From UBA5868 sp964482025 (lineage in GTDB: Bacteria > Pseudomonadota > Gammaproteobacteria > Pseudomonadales > Cellvibrionaceae), in contig CAYZVN010000036.1 in the NCBI GenBank assembly GCA_964482025.1, positions 1 to 31,107 of the forward strand: a DNA stretch of 31,107 bases, written 5' to 3'. The notes beneath the pieces were generated by a model. The model did no database searches. It was not told where the DNA came from and saw only the letters and a program-made list of their open reading frames with translations. A program made the position numbers and the translations under genes. Position 1 is the stretch's first letter, and each line of letters starts with the position of its first letter. Positions 14,964 through 22,598 of this stretch are shown one piece after another.

Positions 14964-15497
14964 ATGCAAAAAAGAGTGACGAGCTTGTTCTTCGCCGCCT
15001 TTTTCTGCCTGTTTAGTTCGTCAGGCAGTGCAGGTAATGCTGTGGGCGAGCTGGCGCCCAACTGGATACTGCCCGACAACAAGGGCGCGCCTGTTTCACT
15101 GTATGCAGAGGCGGAAGCCGGCAAAACCGTTGTGATGTTTTTTTGGGCGAGCTGGTGCAAAAGCTGTAAAAGCTTGCTGCCCATGCTGCAGCAACTGGAT
15201 AAAGCCAAGGGCGAAAAGCCGATCAGCTTCTATTTGATGAACGTTTGGGAAGATGGTGACCCCGTAGCATTTCTCGAGCATCATGAGGTGAAGTTGCCGG
15301 CGCTGTTACAGGCCGAAAGCGTCGCCTTGCGGTACGACATCCGCATCACCCCCGGGGTCGTAGTTGTGGATTCCGAGCGTCGCATCCGCTATGTCCGCAG
15401 CCCCAATCAAACCGTGGCGGAGGTTACCGCCGAACTGCAGCGCGTGCTCGATATCAACCTGGCTACTGCGGCCGCGCCAAGTGTGCCGAGCCGCTAA
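14964..15497 (+). CDS. exported TlpA-like thioredoxin-fold protein
   Basis: A 177-residue protein with a signal peptide (about residues 1-23, basic MQKR then a Phe/Leu-rich core ending SGSAG) and a TlpA/ResA-type domain: the redox motif WASWCKSC (Cys65, Cys68) and the cis-proline loop RITPGVVVVD. The CxxC is CKSC, where TlpA and ResA usually have CEPC or CPPC. It should act as a periplasmic thiol-disulphide oxidoreductase, for instance in reducing target cysteines or cytochrome c maturation; partners cannot be read. ATG 14964 gives a proper signal peptide; longer in-frame starts run through the tandem repeats upstream. Confidence 0.82.
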   Translation: MQKRVTSLFFAAFFCLFSSSGSAGNAVGELAPNWILPDNKGAPVSLYAEAEAGKTVVMFFWASWCKSCKSLLPMLQQLDKAKGEKPISFYLMNVWEDGDPVAFLEHHEVKLPALLQAESVALRYDIRITPGVVVVDSERRIRYVRSPNQTVAEVTAELQRVLDINLATAAAPSVPSR

Positions 15498-15520
15498 GAC
15501 ACCGGCGGGTCGCTCAGCGC

Positions 15521-15889
15521 CTAGTCGGTAAAGTTTTCTTCAAAATCTTCGAGCAAATCGAGAGGCTCCACTTCGTCGCCCTGCAGCTCCGCGTTCCAAT
15601 TCGGCCCCACCAGTGCTAAATCCTCGTGCATGCCCGGCAGCCAGTCGTCCAACAACTCTTCTAACGCGATGGGCACCACTCGATACTCGCTCCACTCGCC
15701 TTCGACATGCACCTCGGCGTATTCCGGCTGAGACCAGAGCGGCAGCACGTCTCGCTCTTCATTCTCGACCGAGGGAGAGACGGCAAAGCCTTCGTCGCTT
15801 TCCAGCCCCCAGACACAGCCAGTAGCCATCGCTTCGCTTAGGAACCTTGCGTAGTTGTGATCAAAATCGTCGCCTAGACCTTCACTCAT
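15521..15889 (-). CDS. DUF2750-like protein
   Basis: A 122-residue, very acidic cytoplasmic protein. The order of conserved pieces (RFLSEAMATGCVWGLESDEGFAV, DVLPLWSQPEYAEVH, VVPIALEELLDDWLPGMHEDLALVGPNWN) matches DUF2750, a family of small proteins of unknown function. ATG 15889 is preceded by AGGGGGC. The C terminus is strongly acidic (LLEDFEENFTD). It converges on the thioredoxin-like gene with 23 bp between stops. Confidence 0.8.
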   Translation of the reverse strand: MSEGLGDDFDHNYARFLSEAMATGCVWGLESDEGFAVSPSVENEERDVLPLWSQPEYAEVHVEGEWSEYRVVPIALEELLDDWLPGMHEDLALVGPNWNAELQGDEVEPLDLLEDFEENFTD

Positions 15890-16231
15890 AAATGCCCCCT
15901 GTTACCGAAGCGTTAGTCGGCAGCCAGCGGATTGGTGAGCCGCTCTTTGCCAAGTGGATTGTGGGCCCATGCCTGGGAATGACGTGCATCTGATGGCGCT
16001 GCGCAGCCGTGGGAGTACACCCGCACCGTCAGAACGGAACATTTGCTGAGGGTGGGCGACGAGAATCAGAATGAATTTAAGCGTCACCATGTTGCCAAAA
16101 GGCGTTGGCATCACCGCCGCACGTGAATCGCGCAGCGGGCCCGGGCAGTGCATTTGCATTTCGCCCGGCATTCTAGCGCTCGACGACTAGAATAGATATT
16201 ACACTCTTCGATTTTCCCTGTGAGCCGAGGC
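15890..16231. other. intergenic stretch with hairpins, no convincing gene
   Basis: About 340 bp between divergent genes. An 89-codon minus-strand frame (15902-16171) has no ribosome-binding site and unconvincing composition. Two inverted repeats are visible: CCGGGC (16141-16146) with GCCCGG (16163-16168), and TTCTAG (16171-16176) with CTAGAA (16187-16192). The length suggests a decayed gene or regulatory leader, but neither can be shown. Confidence 0.4.
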
Positions 16232-16843
16232 ATGAGCGCCACTGTACACCTGAGTGAAGACTACCGGGATTGCCTACAGGAGGTGACGAACATCGCTATG
16301 GGGCAAGCTGCGGATCGACTGGCGCGCCTGCTCGATACGCTGGTGGTGTTGTCGATTCCGCATATCGAGATACTGTCACCGGCGGACATTGCCATGGCCC
16401 TGCACTCCATCGATAGCTCGTCGTCCGTTTCCGGTGTCTGCCAGGGGTTCATTGGCGGGGGGATCGCCGGCGAAGCCATTTTGCTCTTCAACGACACCAG
16501 CTTCACCGATCTTGCTCGCCTGCTCAATTACGACGACGAACTGGATCAACAAGCCGAGCGCGAGCTGCTAATGGACACCACCAACGTCCTCTTCGGCGCT
16601 TGCCTGCGCGGCATCGCCGAGCAGATCGGCATGACCTTCAGCTTTGGCCCACCCATGGTGCTGGGCCAGCATCAACGCTTGGACGAGCTTTTCACCCCCA
16701 AAACCGCAACCTGGCAGCAGGCGCTGGTGACGGAAATCAACTATAAGTTGGAAGGCTATAACGTCAATTGCGACCTGCTGCTAATCCTCACCGAGGACTC
16801 CATTGACCTCCTATGTAAGAAACTCGACTACCTGTTGACCTGA
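16232..16843 (+). CDS. CheC-like chemotaxis phosphatase family protein
   Basis: A 203-residue CheC/CheX/FliY-type protein. CheC proteins dephosphorylate CheY-P using helices with the pattern D/S-xxx-E-xx-N. The first site is intact (Asp13, Glu17, Asn20 in DCLQEVTNIAMGQAADRLA); the second reads ELLMDTTN, with Asp115 replacing Glu and Asn118 kept, so it may be weaker. The intervening beta sheet (GGGIAGEAILLFND) fits the fold. It is followed two bases later by a PAS-GGDEF gene, so the two form an operon. No cheA, cheY or flagellar gene is in the window. A GTG at 16220 is an alternative start. Confidence 0.78.
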   Translation: MSATVHLSEDYRDCLQEVTNIAMGQAADRLARLLDTLVVLSIPHIEILSPADIAMALHSIDSSSSVSGVCQGFIGGGIAGEAILLFNDTSFTDLARLLNYDDELDQQAERELLMDTTNVLFGACLRGIAEQIGMTFSFGPPMVLGQHQRLDELFTPKTATWQQALVTEINYKLEGYNVNCDLLLILTEDSIDLLCKKLDYLLT

Positions 16844-16845
16844 GC

Positions 16846-17808
16846 ATGACATCCACCAACAAAGACTTTCTCAACGAGTTCCACTGGTTGATGGACGTCC
16901 TGCACAATATTGATGTTGGCCTAGTGGTCATCGATCTCAATATGCAGATTAAGCTGTGGAATGGCTTTATGCAGAACCACAGCGCGAAAACCTCGGCGGA
17001 CGTGCTCGATCAGTGCCTCTTTCAAGTCTTCCCCGAGCTTCCAGAGGCTTGGTTTCGGCGTAAATTGCAGTCGGTGACGGTTTTGCACAACGCCGCTTTC
17101 ACAACCTGGGAGCAGCGCCCTTATCTGTTTCGCTTTAAGAACTACCGACCGGTTACCGGGGCCGCCGAATTCATGTACCAGAACGTCACCATCCTGCCGC
17201 TAACCGATACCCACGGTCAGGTTAACCACGTGTGCCTGATCGTCTACGATGTAACCGAAGTGGCCATTAACCGCCTGCAACTGCAAAAAGCGAACGAGCA
17301 GTTGCACCATATCAGCCGCACCGACGGCCTTACCGGCCTGCTCAACCGCAAAACCTGGGAGCAATCCCTGCGCCATGAATTTAAACGCTTTCAGCGCTAT
17401 CACCACTCCTGCTCACTGATCATGTTCGATATCGATCACTTCAAGAAGATCAACGACAACTATGGGCATACGGCGGGGGATGAGGTGATTAGACGCACCG
17501 CTGCGGCCCTGCGGGAAGGGTTGCGCGACAGCGATATCGCCGGGCGTTACGGCGGTGAGGAGTTCGCGGTCATCTTGGTAGGGACCGACGCTGCGGGTGC
17601 ACAGATTGTCGCCGAGCGCCTGCGCACCCGAATCGAAGCCACCTCGGTCCCCTACGAAGGCCACATCATCAATTTCACCATTAGCCTCGGCGTCGCCGAG
17701 CTGTCTGCCAACATCACCGATTCCACTATGTGGATCGATACCGCCGACCGCGGCCTTTACAACGCCAAACGCTCTGGCCGCAATAAAGCGGTTATCTACC
17801 ACACTTAA
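16846..17808 (+). CDS. PAS-GGDEF diguanylate cyclase
   Basis: A 320-residue soluble signalling enzyme. Residues about 10-140 form a PAS sensor domain (NIDVGLVVIDLNMQIKLWNG, YQNVTILPLTD...VCLIVYDVTE); a short coiled coil (about 140-156) links to a GGDEF domain that begins DGLTGLLNRKTWE. The active site GGEEF (236-240) and metal-binding FDIDHFKKIND are intact, so it should make cyclic di-GMP from two GTP. The inhibitory site RDSD (227-230) sits exactly five residues before GGEEF, implying product feedback. No transmembrane helix. Coupled to the CheC-like gene, with two bases between stop and start. Confidence 0.93.
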   Translation: MTSTNKDFLNEFHWLMDVLHNIDVGLVVIDLNMQIKLWNGFMQNHSAKTSADVLDQCLFQVFPELPEAWFRRKLQSVTVLHNAAFTTWEQRPYLFRFKNYRPVTGAAEFMYQNVTILPLTDTHGQVNHVCLIVYDVTEVAINRLQLQKANEQLHHISRTDGLTGLLNRKTWEQSLRHEFKRFQRYHHSCSLIMFDIDHFKKINDNYGHTAGDEVIRRTAAALREGLRDSDIAGRYGGEEFAVILVGTDAAGAQIVAERLRTRIEATSVPYEGHIINFTISLGVAELSANITDSTMWIDTADRGLYNAKRSGRNKAVIYHT

Positions 17809-17996
17809 CCGACCCAAGACCGCCAGAACTCCCACCAAAACAATGATTTAAGCGGCAATATGAGCTCATTAACGACAGCGAGACCAAGCGAATTTGGGCA
17901 TTTTAGAGGGCCGGCGCGCGTTAACACCTTTGCTCGTTGAAGTTTACAAGCCACCACCCTGTGCTAAGTTTAAGTAGAGATAGTTGCCCCAACCCC

Positions 17997-18371
17997 ATGC
18001 GCGGGGCGACAGTAGATGATGTATTGAGATACCAAATGATGATGCAGAGATTTTCCCGGCTGATCGCCCCAGGTCGGATCAGCCGCAGCCGCGCCGCGAC
18101 CCATAGCCAAAGAGCAATTCAGCAACGCCAAAAGGGAGGACACAGCAGGTGGTTAGCCGCATTGTTCGGCGCAGTGGTTGCGGTAGCAAGCGTGTCGGCT
18201 TCACCTGTCAACAGCAATAGCGACACGAGTTTGGGCAATAGCGACACGAGCTTGGCAGTTCAAGGCCACGCCAAGCGCTATATGCGGATCAACGAATATT
18301 TGTTTAACGGCACTCAGAAGACAACGGCCGTAGCGCAGCGCACTGAGAGCGCTCATCGCCATCACGTGTAG
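17997..18371 (+). CDS. possible exported protein, uncertain
   Basis: An open frame of up to 124 codons from ATG 17997 (in-frame ATGs also at 18036-18044). It has an Arg-rich N-terminal part, a hydrophobic segment with Ala-x-Ala type ends (WLAALFGAVVAVASVSASP) that could be an export signal, and two copies of a NSDTSL-type hexapeptide caused by a 21-bp tandem duplication. No convincing ribosome-binding site or family. It may be a small exported protein or a chance frame in the 630-bp gap before the chemotaxis receptor. Confidence 0.3.
   Translation: MRGATVDDVLRYQMMMQRFSRLIAPGRISRSRAATHSQRAIQQRQKGGHSRWLAALFGAVVAVASVSASPVNSNSDTSLGNSDTSLAVQGHAKRYMRINEYLFNGTQKTTAVAQRTESAHRHHV
18215..18256 (+). 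repeat. 21-bp tandem duplication
   Basis: Two adjacent 21-bp units (18215-18235 and 18236-18256) both beginning CAATAGCGACACGAG and differing only at two positions near the end. The length keeps the reading frame of the surrounding uncertain ORF. Confidence 0.85.
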
Positions 18372-18398
18372 GTAAGCACGCAACAACAGCGTTCTCTC

Positions 18399-18424
18399 GG
18401 CGCTTAGCTTAATAGCGAAGCGCC
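18399..18424 (+). other. hairpin just before the chemotaxis receptor gene
   Basis: GGCGCTT (18399-18405) pairs with AAGCGCC (18418-18424), 18-43 bases upstream of the receptor start. It lacks an adjoining T run; it could be a weak terminator or a leader structure. Confidence 0.4.
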
Positions 18425-18441
18425 TCTTAGGATTATTCCTT

Positions 18442-19938
18442 ATGATTAAGCGTTCCCTAACAACAAAATTGATGATCGCGCTTTCCGTGACCATGGTGGT
18501 GGTGGCGTTGGCCGTCCTTCTGGTCACCTACAAAGTGATCCAGAGACAGCAACACACATCGTTCCAGGCGAATGCGCAGGCCCAGATTGAGCTGGCGAAC
18601 TCGGCCTTCACGGAGGCGGTATTTGCCTATGATTTCCAACAGATCGAGGCCATCGCTAAATCCTTTGTGAATACCGACTTGGTCACCGAAATCAAAGTGT
18701 TTGACCATCGCGGCAAAGTTCTGGCAAGCGCCCAGGAAACCGGCACTTCCGACTTGGCGCCCAAAGAGGGTCGCACCGGGGTGGAGATCACCCGCAACGA
18801 TGAAGTGATTGGACGCTACGACATTATTTTTTCGACCAAGCAGGAGCAAGCCATTCTCGCGCAGCAGGTTCGCGTCAGCACCTTGGTGGTGATTATGCTG
18901 CTGATCGCCAGCCTGATCACGGTTTACCTGCTCTCCCGCCGCTTGGTCATTCATCCGGTTAATGTCATCAGTCAATCTCTCAGCGCCATTGCCGATGGTG
19001 GTGGCGATCTGACGCGGCGCTTGCCCGCCGACAGCGGCGACGAAATCGCCGCTCTGGCCGACAACTTTAATCGGGTGATGGAGCAGATCGGCTCGATCAT
19101 CCAAAACGTCATAGTGGTCACCGAAAAAGTCCGCGATAAAGTACATGTTATGTCGGGGGCCACCGAAAGCACCGTCTCGTCCACCAGCCAACAGCTGAAA
19201 GAAATCGAACAGATCGCCGCCGCGCTCCAGGAACTGTCGCACTCTGCCGACGAGGTGGCCCGCCATGCGGGCGCCACCGCAGAACGCACCAAGGAAACGG
19301 CGCGCTTCGCCGAGCAGGGCTCGCAAGTCGTAGGCTCATCGCGCGAAACGGTGAACCGCCTTACAGATCAGATCCGCGCAACGGCGGAGAAGATCAACAC
19401 GCTCAAACACAGCAGCGAAAATATCGGCTCGGTTATGGAGGTGATTCGCTCTATCGCCGAGCAGACCAATTTGCTTGCGCTCAACGCGGCGATCGAGGCG
19501 GCGCGAGCCGGCGAGCAAGGCCGCGGCTTTGCGGTAGTGGCGGACGAAGTTCGTTCGCTGGCGCAAAAGACCCAGTCGTCTACCGAAGAGATCGGCTCCA
19601 TTATCGTGCAGCTGCAACGCGCCGCCGACGAAGCTCACCAGTCGATGAATACCAGTATCGTTTCGGTGCAGGAAACCATTGAAACCTCTACCAAGGTAGA
19701 GGAGTCCCTCGGTCGCATTCGCGCCAACATCGATACCATTAACGAAATGAACCACCAGATCGCCACCGCCTCCGATGAGCAGAGTTCGGTCGCCAATGAA
19801 GTGAGCAAAAACATCTCCGCCATTCACACGCTCTCTGAGCGAGTCTCAGACAATGCCAAGATCATTGCGGACAACAGTGAGCAGCTTGAGGGCGAGAGTG
19901 TCGAACTCAAGCGTCAGATGGGCAGTTTCAAGATCTAA
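18442..19938 (+). CDS. methyl-accepting chemotaxis protein
   Basis: A 498-residue receptor. N-terminal transmembrane helix (about 11-31), a periplasmic ligand domain of about 110 residues, second transmembrane helix (about 143-167), HAMP linker (HPVNVISQSLSAIADGGGDLTRRL onward) and a long cytoplasmic coiled coil. The signalling tip, starting near residue 333 (EVIRSIAEQTNLLALNAAIE then GFAVVADEVRSLA), is fully conserved and would bind CheA and CheW. No C-terminal CheR-tethering pentapeptide is present. The periplasmic domain does not reveal its ligand. AGGA lies about nine bases before ATG 18442. No chemotaxis kinase is in the window. Confidence 0.95.
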   Translation: MIKRSLTTKLMIALSVTMVVVALAVLLVTYKVIQRQQHTSFQANAQAQIELANSAFTEAVFAYDFQQIEAIAKSFVNTDLVTEIKVFDHRGKVLASAQETGTSDLAPKEGRTGVEITRNDEVIGRYDIIFSTKQEQAILAQQVRVSTLVVIMLLIASLITVYLLSRRLVIHPVNVISQSLSAIADGGGDLTRRLPADSGDEIAALADNFNRVMEQIGSIIQNVIVVTEKVRDKVHVMSGATESTVSSTSQQLKEIEQIAAALQELSHSADEVARHAGATAERTKETARFAEQGSQVVGSSRETVNRLTDQIRATAEKINTLKHSSENIGSVMEVIRSIAEQTNLLALNAAIEAARAGEQGRGFAVVADEVRSLAQKTQSSTEEIGSIIVQLQRAADEAHQSMNTSIVSVQETIETSTKVEESLGRIRANIDTINEMNHQIATASDEQSSVANEVSKNISAIHTLSERVSDNAKIIADNSEQLEGESVELKRQMGSFKI

Positions 19939-19946
19939 ACCCCGCC

Positions 19947-19967
19947 GCACCCCGCTGCCCGGGGTGC
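19947..19967 (+). terminator. possible terminator hairpin after the chemotaxis receptor
   Basis: GCACCCC (19947-19953) pairs with GGGGTGC (19961-19967) just after the stop. The following bases are not T-rich, so it may need Rho or be only a transcript-end hairpin. Confidence 0.45.
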
Positions 19968-20052
19968 ATTCCAGCCTTTCACGGCACTCTGGGCGCGCTG
20001 CTGTAAGATCGGGTAGACTTCACACCCAGCCATCACCAACAGCTTTGATGTT

Positions 20053-20445
20053 ATGACCGAGGCCACCTTTTTAAGCGAAGTTAAATGGAACGCCGATGGG
20101 CTCGTTCCTGTCATCGCCCAAGACGCCAATAGCGGGCGGATCTTGATGATGGCGTGGATGAACCGCGAGGCACTGGCACTTACCGCTGCGGATATGCGCG
20201 CAGTCTATTGGTCGCGTTCACGCCACCAGCTCTGGCGCAAAGGGGAAACCTCTGGGCATACGCAAATCGTCCGCGAAATCCGCCTGGATTGCGACGGTGA
20301 CACCGTCGTCTTACAGGTTGAGCAACAGGGCGGCATCGCCTGTCACACCGGACGGGAATCCTGCTTTTATCGAGTCTTTCGCGACGGCACCTGGCACAGT
20401 GTGGATGCCGTACGCAAATCCCCGGCAGATATTTATGGCTCATAG
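20053..20445 (+). CDS. hisI: phosphoribosyl-AMP cyclohydrolase
   Basis: A 130-residue HisI that opens the adenine ring of phosphoribosyl-AMP in step 3 of histidine synthesis. Conserved regions: DANSGRILMMAWMNREAL, YWSRSRHQLWRKGETSGH, the DCDGD magnesium site with its zinc-ligand Cys, and GGIACHTGRESCF with further zinc-binding Cys. It is a stand-alone cyclohydrolase, with the pyrophosphohydrolase encoded separately by the following hisE, as in Pseudomonas. Confidence 0.96.
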   Translation: MTEATFLSEVKWNADGLVPVIAQDANSGRILMMAWMNREALALTAADMRAVYWSRSRHQLWRKGETSGHTQIVREIRLDCDGDTVVLQVEQQGGIACHTGRESCFYRVFRDGTWHSVDAVRKSPADIYGS

Positions 20446-20502
20446 CATCCACAGTTCTGAACGAGACGCCCTCTGCGATAGTCCAAGATCGAGCGCAATA
20501 AA

Positions 20503-20835
20503 ATGAACGATATACTCACGCAACTTACCCAGGTGTTAGAGCAGCGGAAAAACAGCGCCAACCCGGAATCGTCCTATGTGGCCCAGCTTCATCACAAAGG
20601 CTTGAACAAGATTCTGGAGAAAGTTGGCGAAGAATGTACCGAAACTCTATTGGCAGCTAAAGACGCGGAAGTGAGCGGTGATACAAATCACGTAATCTGC
20701 GAGACCGCCGACCTGTGGTTTCATTCTTTGGTAATGTTGTCTCACTTGGGTACGAGCGCGGATGCGGTACTCGCGGAGCTGGCTAGACGCTTTGATTTGT
20801 CGGGTTTGGTGGAAAAGGCCAACCGACCGTCATAA
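20503..20835 (+). CDS. hisE: phosphoribosyl-ATP pyrophosphohydrolase
   Basis: A 110-residue HisE of the MazG-like fold that removes pyrophosphate from phosphoribosyl-ATP in step 2 of histidine synthesis. The metal-binding EExxE motif (KVGEECTETLLAAKD) and the second helix motif ETADLWFHSLVML are intact. It lies 57 bp after hisI and before tatABC, the same order as in pseudomonads. Confidence 0.96.
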   Translation: MNDILTQLTQVLEQRKNSANPESSYVAQLHHKGLNKILEKVGEECTETLLAAKDAEVSGDTNHVICETADLWFHSLVMLSHLGTSADAVLAELARRFDLSGLVEKANRPS

Positions 20836-20948
20836 ATCTGTAATCGTACGGGCCATAATAAAGACACCCCGACGGGGCTGAACAACAAATTGATAACTGG
20901 GCTACTCGAAACCATCAGAGCCCCAAACAGTAAATAAAAGGTGTAACC

Positions 20949-21212
20949 ATGGGCATTGGCGGAATCAGCATTTGGCAACTTCTTATTATTCTCGTCATAG
21001 TGCTGCTGTTGTTTGGCACTAAGCGACTGAAATCTCTCGGCGGCGATCTCGGCGGCGCCATCAAAGGCTTTAAAAAAGCCATGTCCGAGGAAGAAGCGAA
21101 GGATGCGCAAAACGCCGAGGACATGCAGGCCGAGAACATGAAGAAAGTCGCCGAGGAACCCAAAACCCAAGCCGACGCGGACCCAGCCAAGTCTGAAACT
21201 AAGCAGTCCTGA
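20949..21212 (+). CDS. tatA: Sec-independent translocase subunit TatA
   Basis: An 87-residue TatA: short N terminus, one transmembrane helix (about 6-23, ISIWQLLIILVIVLLLFG), the FG hinge, then the amphipathic helix TKRLKSLGGDLGGAIKGFKKAM and an acidic, disordered tail. TatA oligomers form the pore for folded twin-arginine substrates. It begins the tatABC operon 113 bp after hisE; a CCCC-GAC-GGGG hairpin lies in the gap. Confidence 0.96.
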   Translation: MGIGGISIWQLLIILVIVLLLFGTKRLKSLGGDLGGAIKGFKKAMSEEEAKDAQNAEDMQAENMKKVAEEPKTQADADPAKSETKQS

Positions 21213-21215
21213 TTC

Positions 21216-21653
21216 GTGTTCGACATCAGCTTTTTTGAACTTCTTGTCGTCGCCATAGTGGGCCTGATCGTTATAGGCCCCGAGCGCCTGCCGACTACAG
21301 TGCGAACCTGCGCTCTGTGGATTGGCCGGATCAAGCGCAGCTTGATGGAAACGCGGCGCGAGATCGAAAAGCAGATTGGCGCCGACGACATCCGCCGCGA
21401 ACTCCACAACGAGCAGGTGTTGCACAATCTGGAGAAAATGAAGGATACCCGTCTGGAGCTGGAGGAACGCATACGCCAGCTCGGCTCGGGCGAGCTCGCC
21501 AATGAAGCGAATGACTCAGATCCCGCGACGCCGATGGATACAGACCCCTCTGCAACACTGGAGGCGCCCCAGTCCGATACATCCAGCCCCGCGCCCACAC
21601 CGGACGACCCCGACGCTCATCCGCACACTGCGGCTAACCCGCCTAAGCATTGA
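21216..21653 (+). CDS. tatB: Sec-independent translocase subunit TatB
   Basis: A 145-residue TatB. It has the N-terminal transmembrane helix with the TatB-type polar residue early on (MFDISFFELLVVAIVGLIVIGPERLP), a long amphipathic helix, and a Pro/Asp/Thr-rich tail of about 45 residues. TatB pairs with TatC as the signal-peptide receptor. It starts at GTG 21216, three bases after the tatA stop, and is followed six bases later by tatC. Confidence 0.95.
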   Translation: MFDISFFELLVVAIVGLIVIGPERLPTTVRTCALWIGRIKRSLMETRREIEKQIGADDIRRELHNEQVLHNLEKMKDTRLELEERIRQLGSGELANEANDSDPATPMDTDPSATLEAPQSDTSSPAPTPDDPDAHPHTAANPPKH

Positions 21654-21659
21654 CGGTTT

Positions 21660-22427
21660 ATGACTCACAATAACGATCCGGAAGAAGCCCTCCAATCTCA
21701 GCCTTTTGTGGAACACCTCATTGAGTTGCGCACCCGCCTCTTGAGGGCCATTATCGTTCTGCTAATTATTCTGGGTGGGCTTTTGTATTTCTCCAACGAG
21801 ATTTACGAGTTCGTCGCAGAGCCGCTGCTGAAACACCTGCCGGCCGAAAGCAACAGCAGCATGATCGTCACCGATGTCACTCAGGCGTTTCTGACTCCAT
21901 TTAAGCTGACGTTCTTTGTGGCAGTCTTTATCGCCATGCCGTTTTTGCTCTATCAAATATGGGCATTTATAGCGCCCGCGCTTTATCAAAATGAGCGATC
22001 GCTGGCGATTCCGATTTTTATTTCCAGCGTCATTCTGTTTTATACCGGGATTGCGTTCGCCTATTTTATTGTCTTCCCCATGCTGTTCGAGTTTTTTACC
22101 GCTATAGCACCAAAGTCGGTGACGGTAATGCCCGATATTGCCAGCCACTTGAGTTTGGTCATCAAGTTATTTTTTGCGTTCGGTCTGGCCTTCGAGATTC
22201 CCATTGCTACCATCATTCTCATCGTTGCCGGGGTCATCTCTCCCGAAGGTCTGGCGAAAAAGCGCCCCTACGTCATAGTCGCCTGCTTTGTTATCGGCAT
22301 GGTGCTCACCCCTCCCGATATTTTTTCGCAGGTCATGCTGGCGGTTCCTATGTGGGGCTTGTTTGAAGTTGGGGTGTTTCTTGGGAAGTTTTTAGTGCGC
22401 AAGAAGAAGGCCACCAGCGAAGCCTGA
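21660..22427 (+). CDS. tatC: Sec-independent translocase subunit TatC
   Basis: A 255-residue, six-helix membrane protein that recognises twin-arginine signal peptides. Diagnostic parts: the cytoplasmic N-terminal FVEHLIELRTRLLRAI, the first periplasmic loop, FKLTFFVAVFIAMPFLLYQIWAFIAPALYQNE, and the conserved Glu in FGLAFEIPI. The tail is basic (RKKKATSEA). It closes the tatABC operon. Confidence 0.97.
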   Translation: MTHNNDPEEALQSQPFVEHLIELRTRLLRAIIVLLIILGGLLYFSNEIYEFVAEPLLKHLPAESNSSMIVTDVTQAFLTPFKLTFFVAVFIAMPFLLYQIWAFIAPALYQNERSLAIPIFISSVILFYTGIAFAYFIVFPMLFEFFTAIAPKSVTVMPDIASHLSLVIKLFFAFGLAFEIPIATIILIVAGVISPEGLAKKRPYVIVACFVIGMVLTPPDIFSQVMLAVPMWGLFEVGVFLGKFLVRKKKATSEA

Positions 22428-22540
22428 ACGCCGAACTCTCACATTATCCAAAGCGACCACAAGCGCCGTTTGACGCTCTCGCAGCCCCAGCCAGCCGCCA
22501 AGACTGCGAGTTTGACTCGACTTGGCCGCCTTAACCCCCT

Positions 22541-22546
22541 ATAGTA
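22541..22546 (+). promoter_or_regulatory. -10 box for the ABC-F gene
   Basis: TATAGT at 22541-22546, preceded by CCCC and followed by ACGCGCCC, is nearly identical to the promoter at 46-51 in front of the zapB-like gene. TCGACT at 22518-22523 would be a 17-bp-spaced -35 box. The ABC-F start is 53 bp downstream. Confidence 0.45.
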
Positions 22547-22598
22547 CGCGCCCTTTTCCCTGCCCATTTTTTGAGCTTTAAGCCCTCCAGGTGTACCC

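Noticed and set aside
15902..16171. 89-codon minus-strand frame
   Set aside because: No ribosome-binding site and poor composition; kept as non-coding.
18457..19326. 289-codon minus-strand frame opposite the chemotaxis receptor
   Set aside because: It mirrors the receptor's coding sequence, is rich in Gly, Asp and His typical of antisense frames, and has no start signal.
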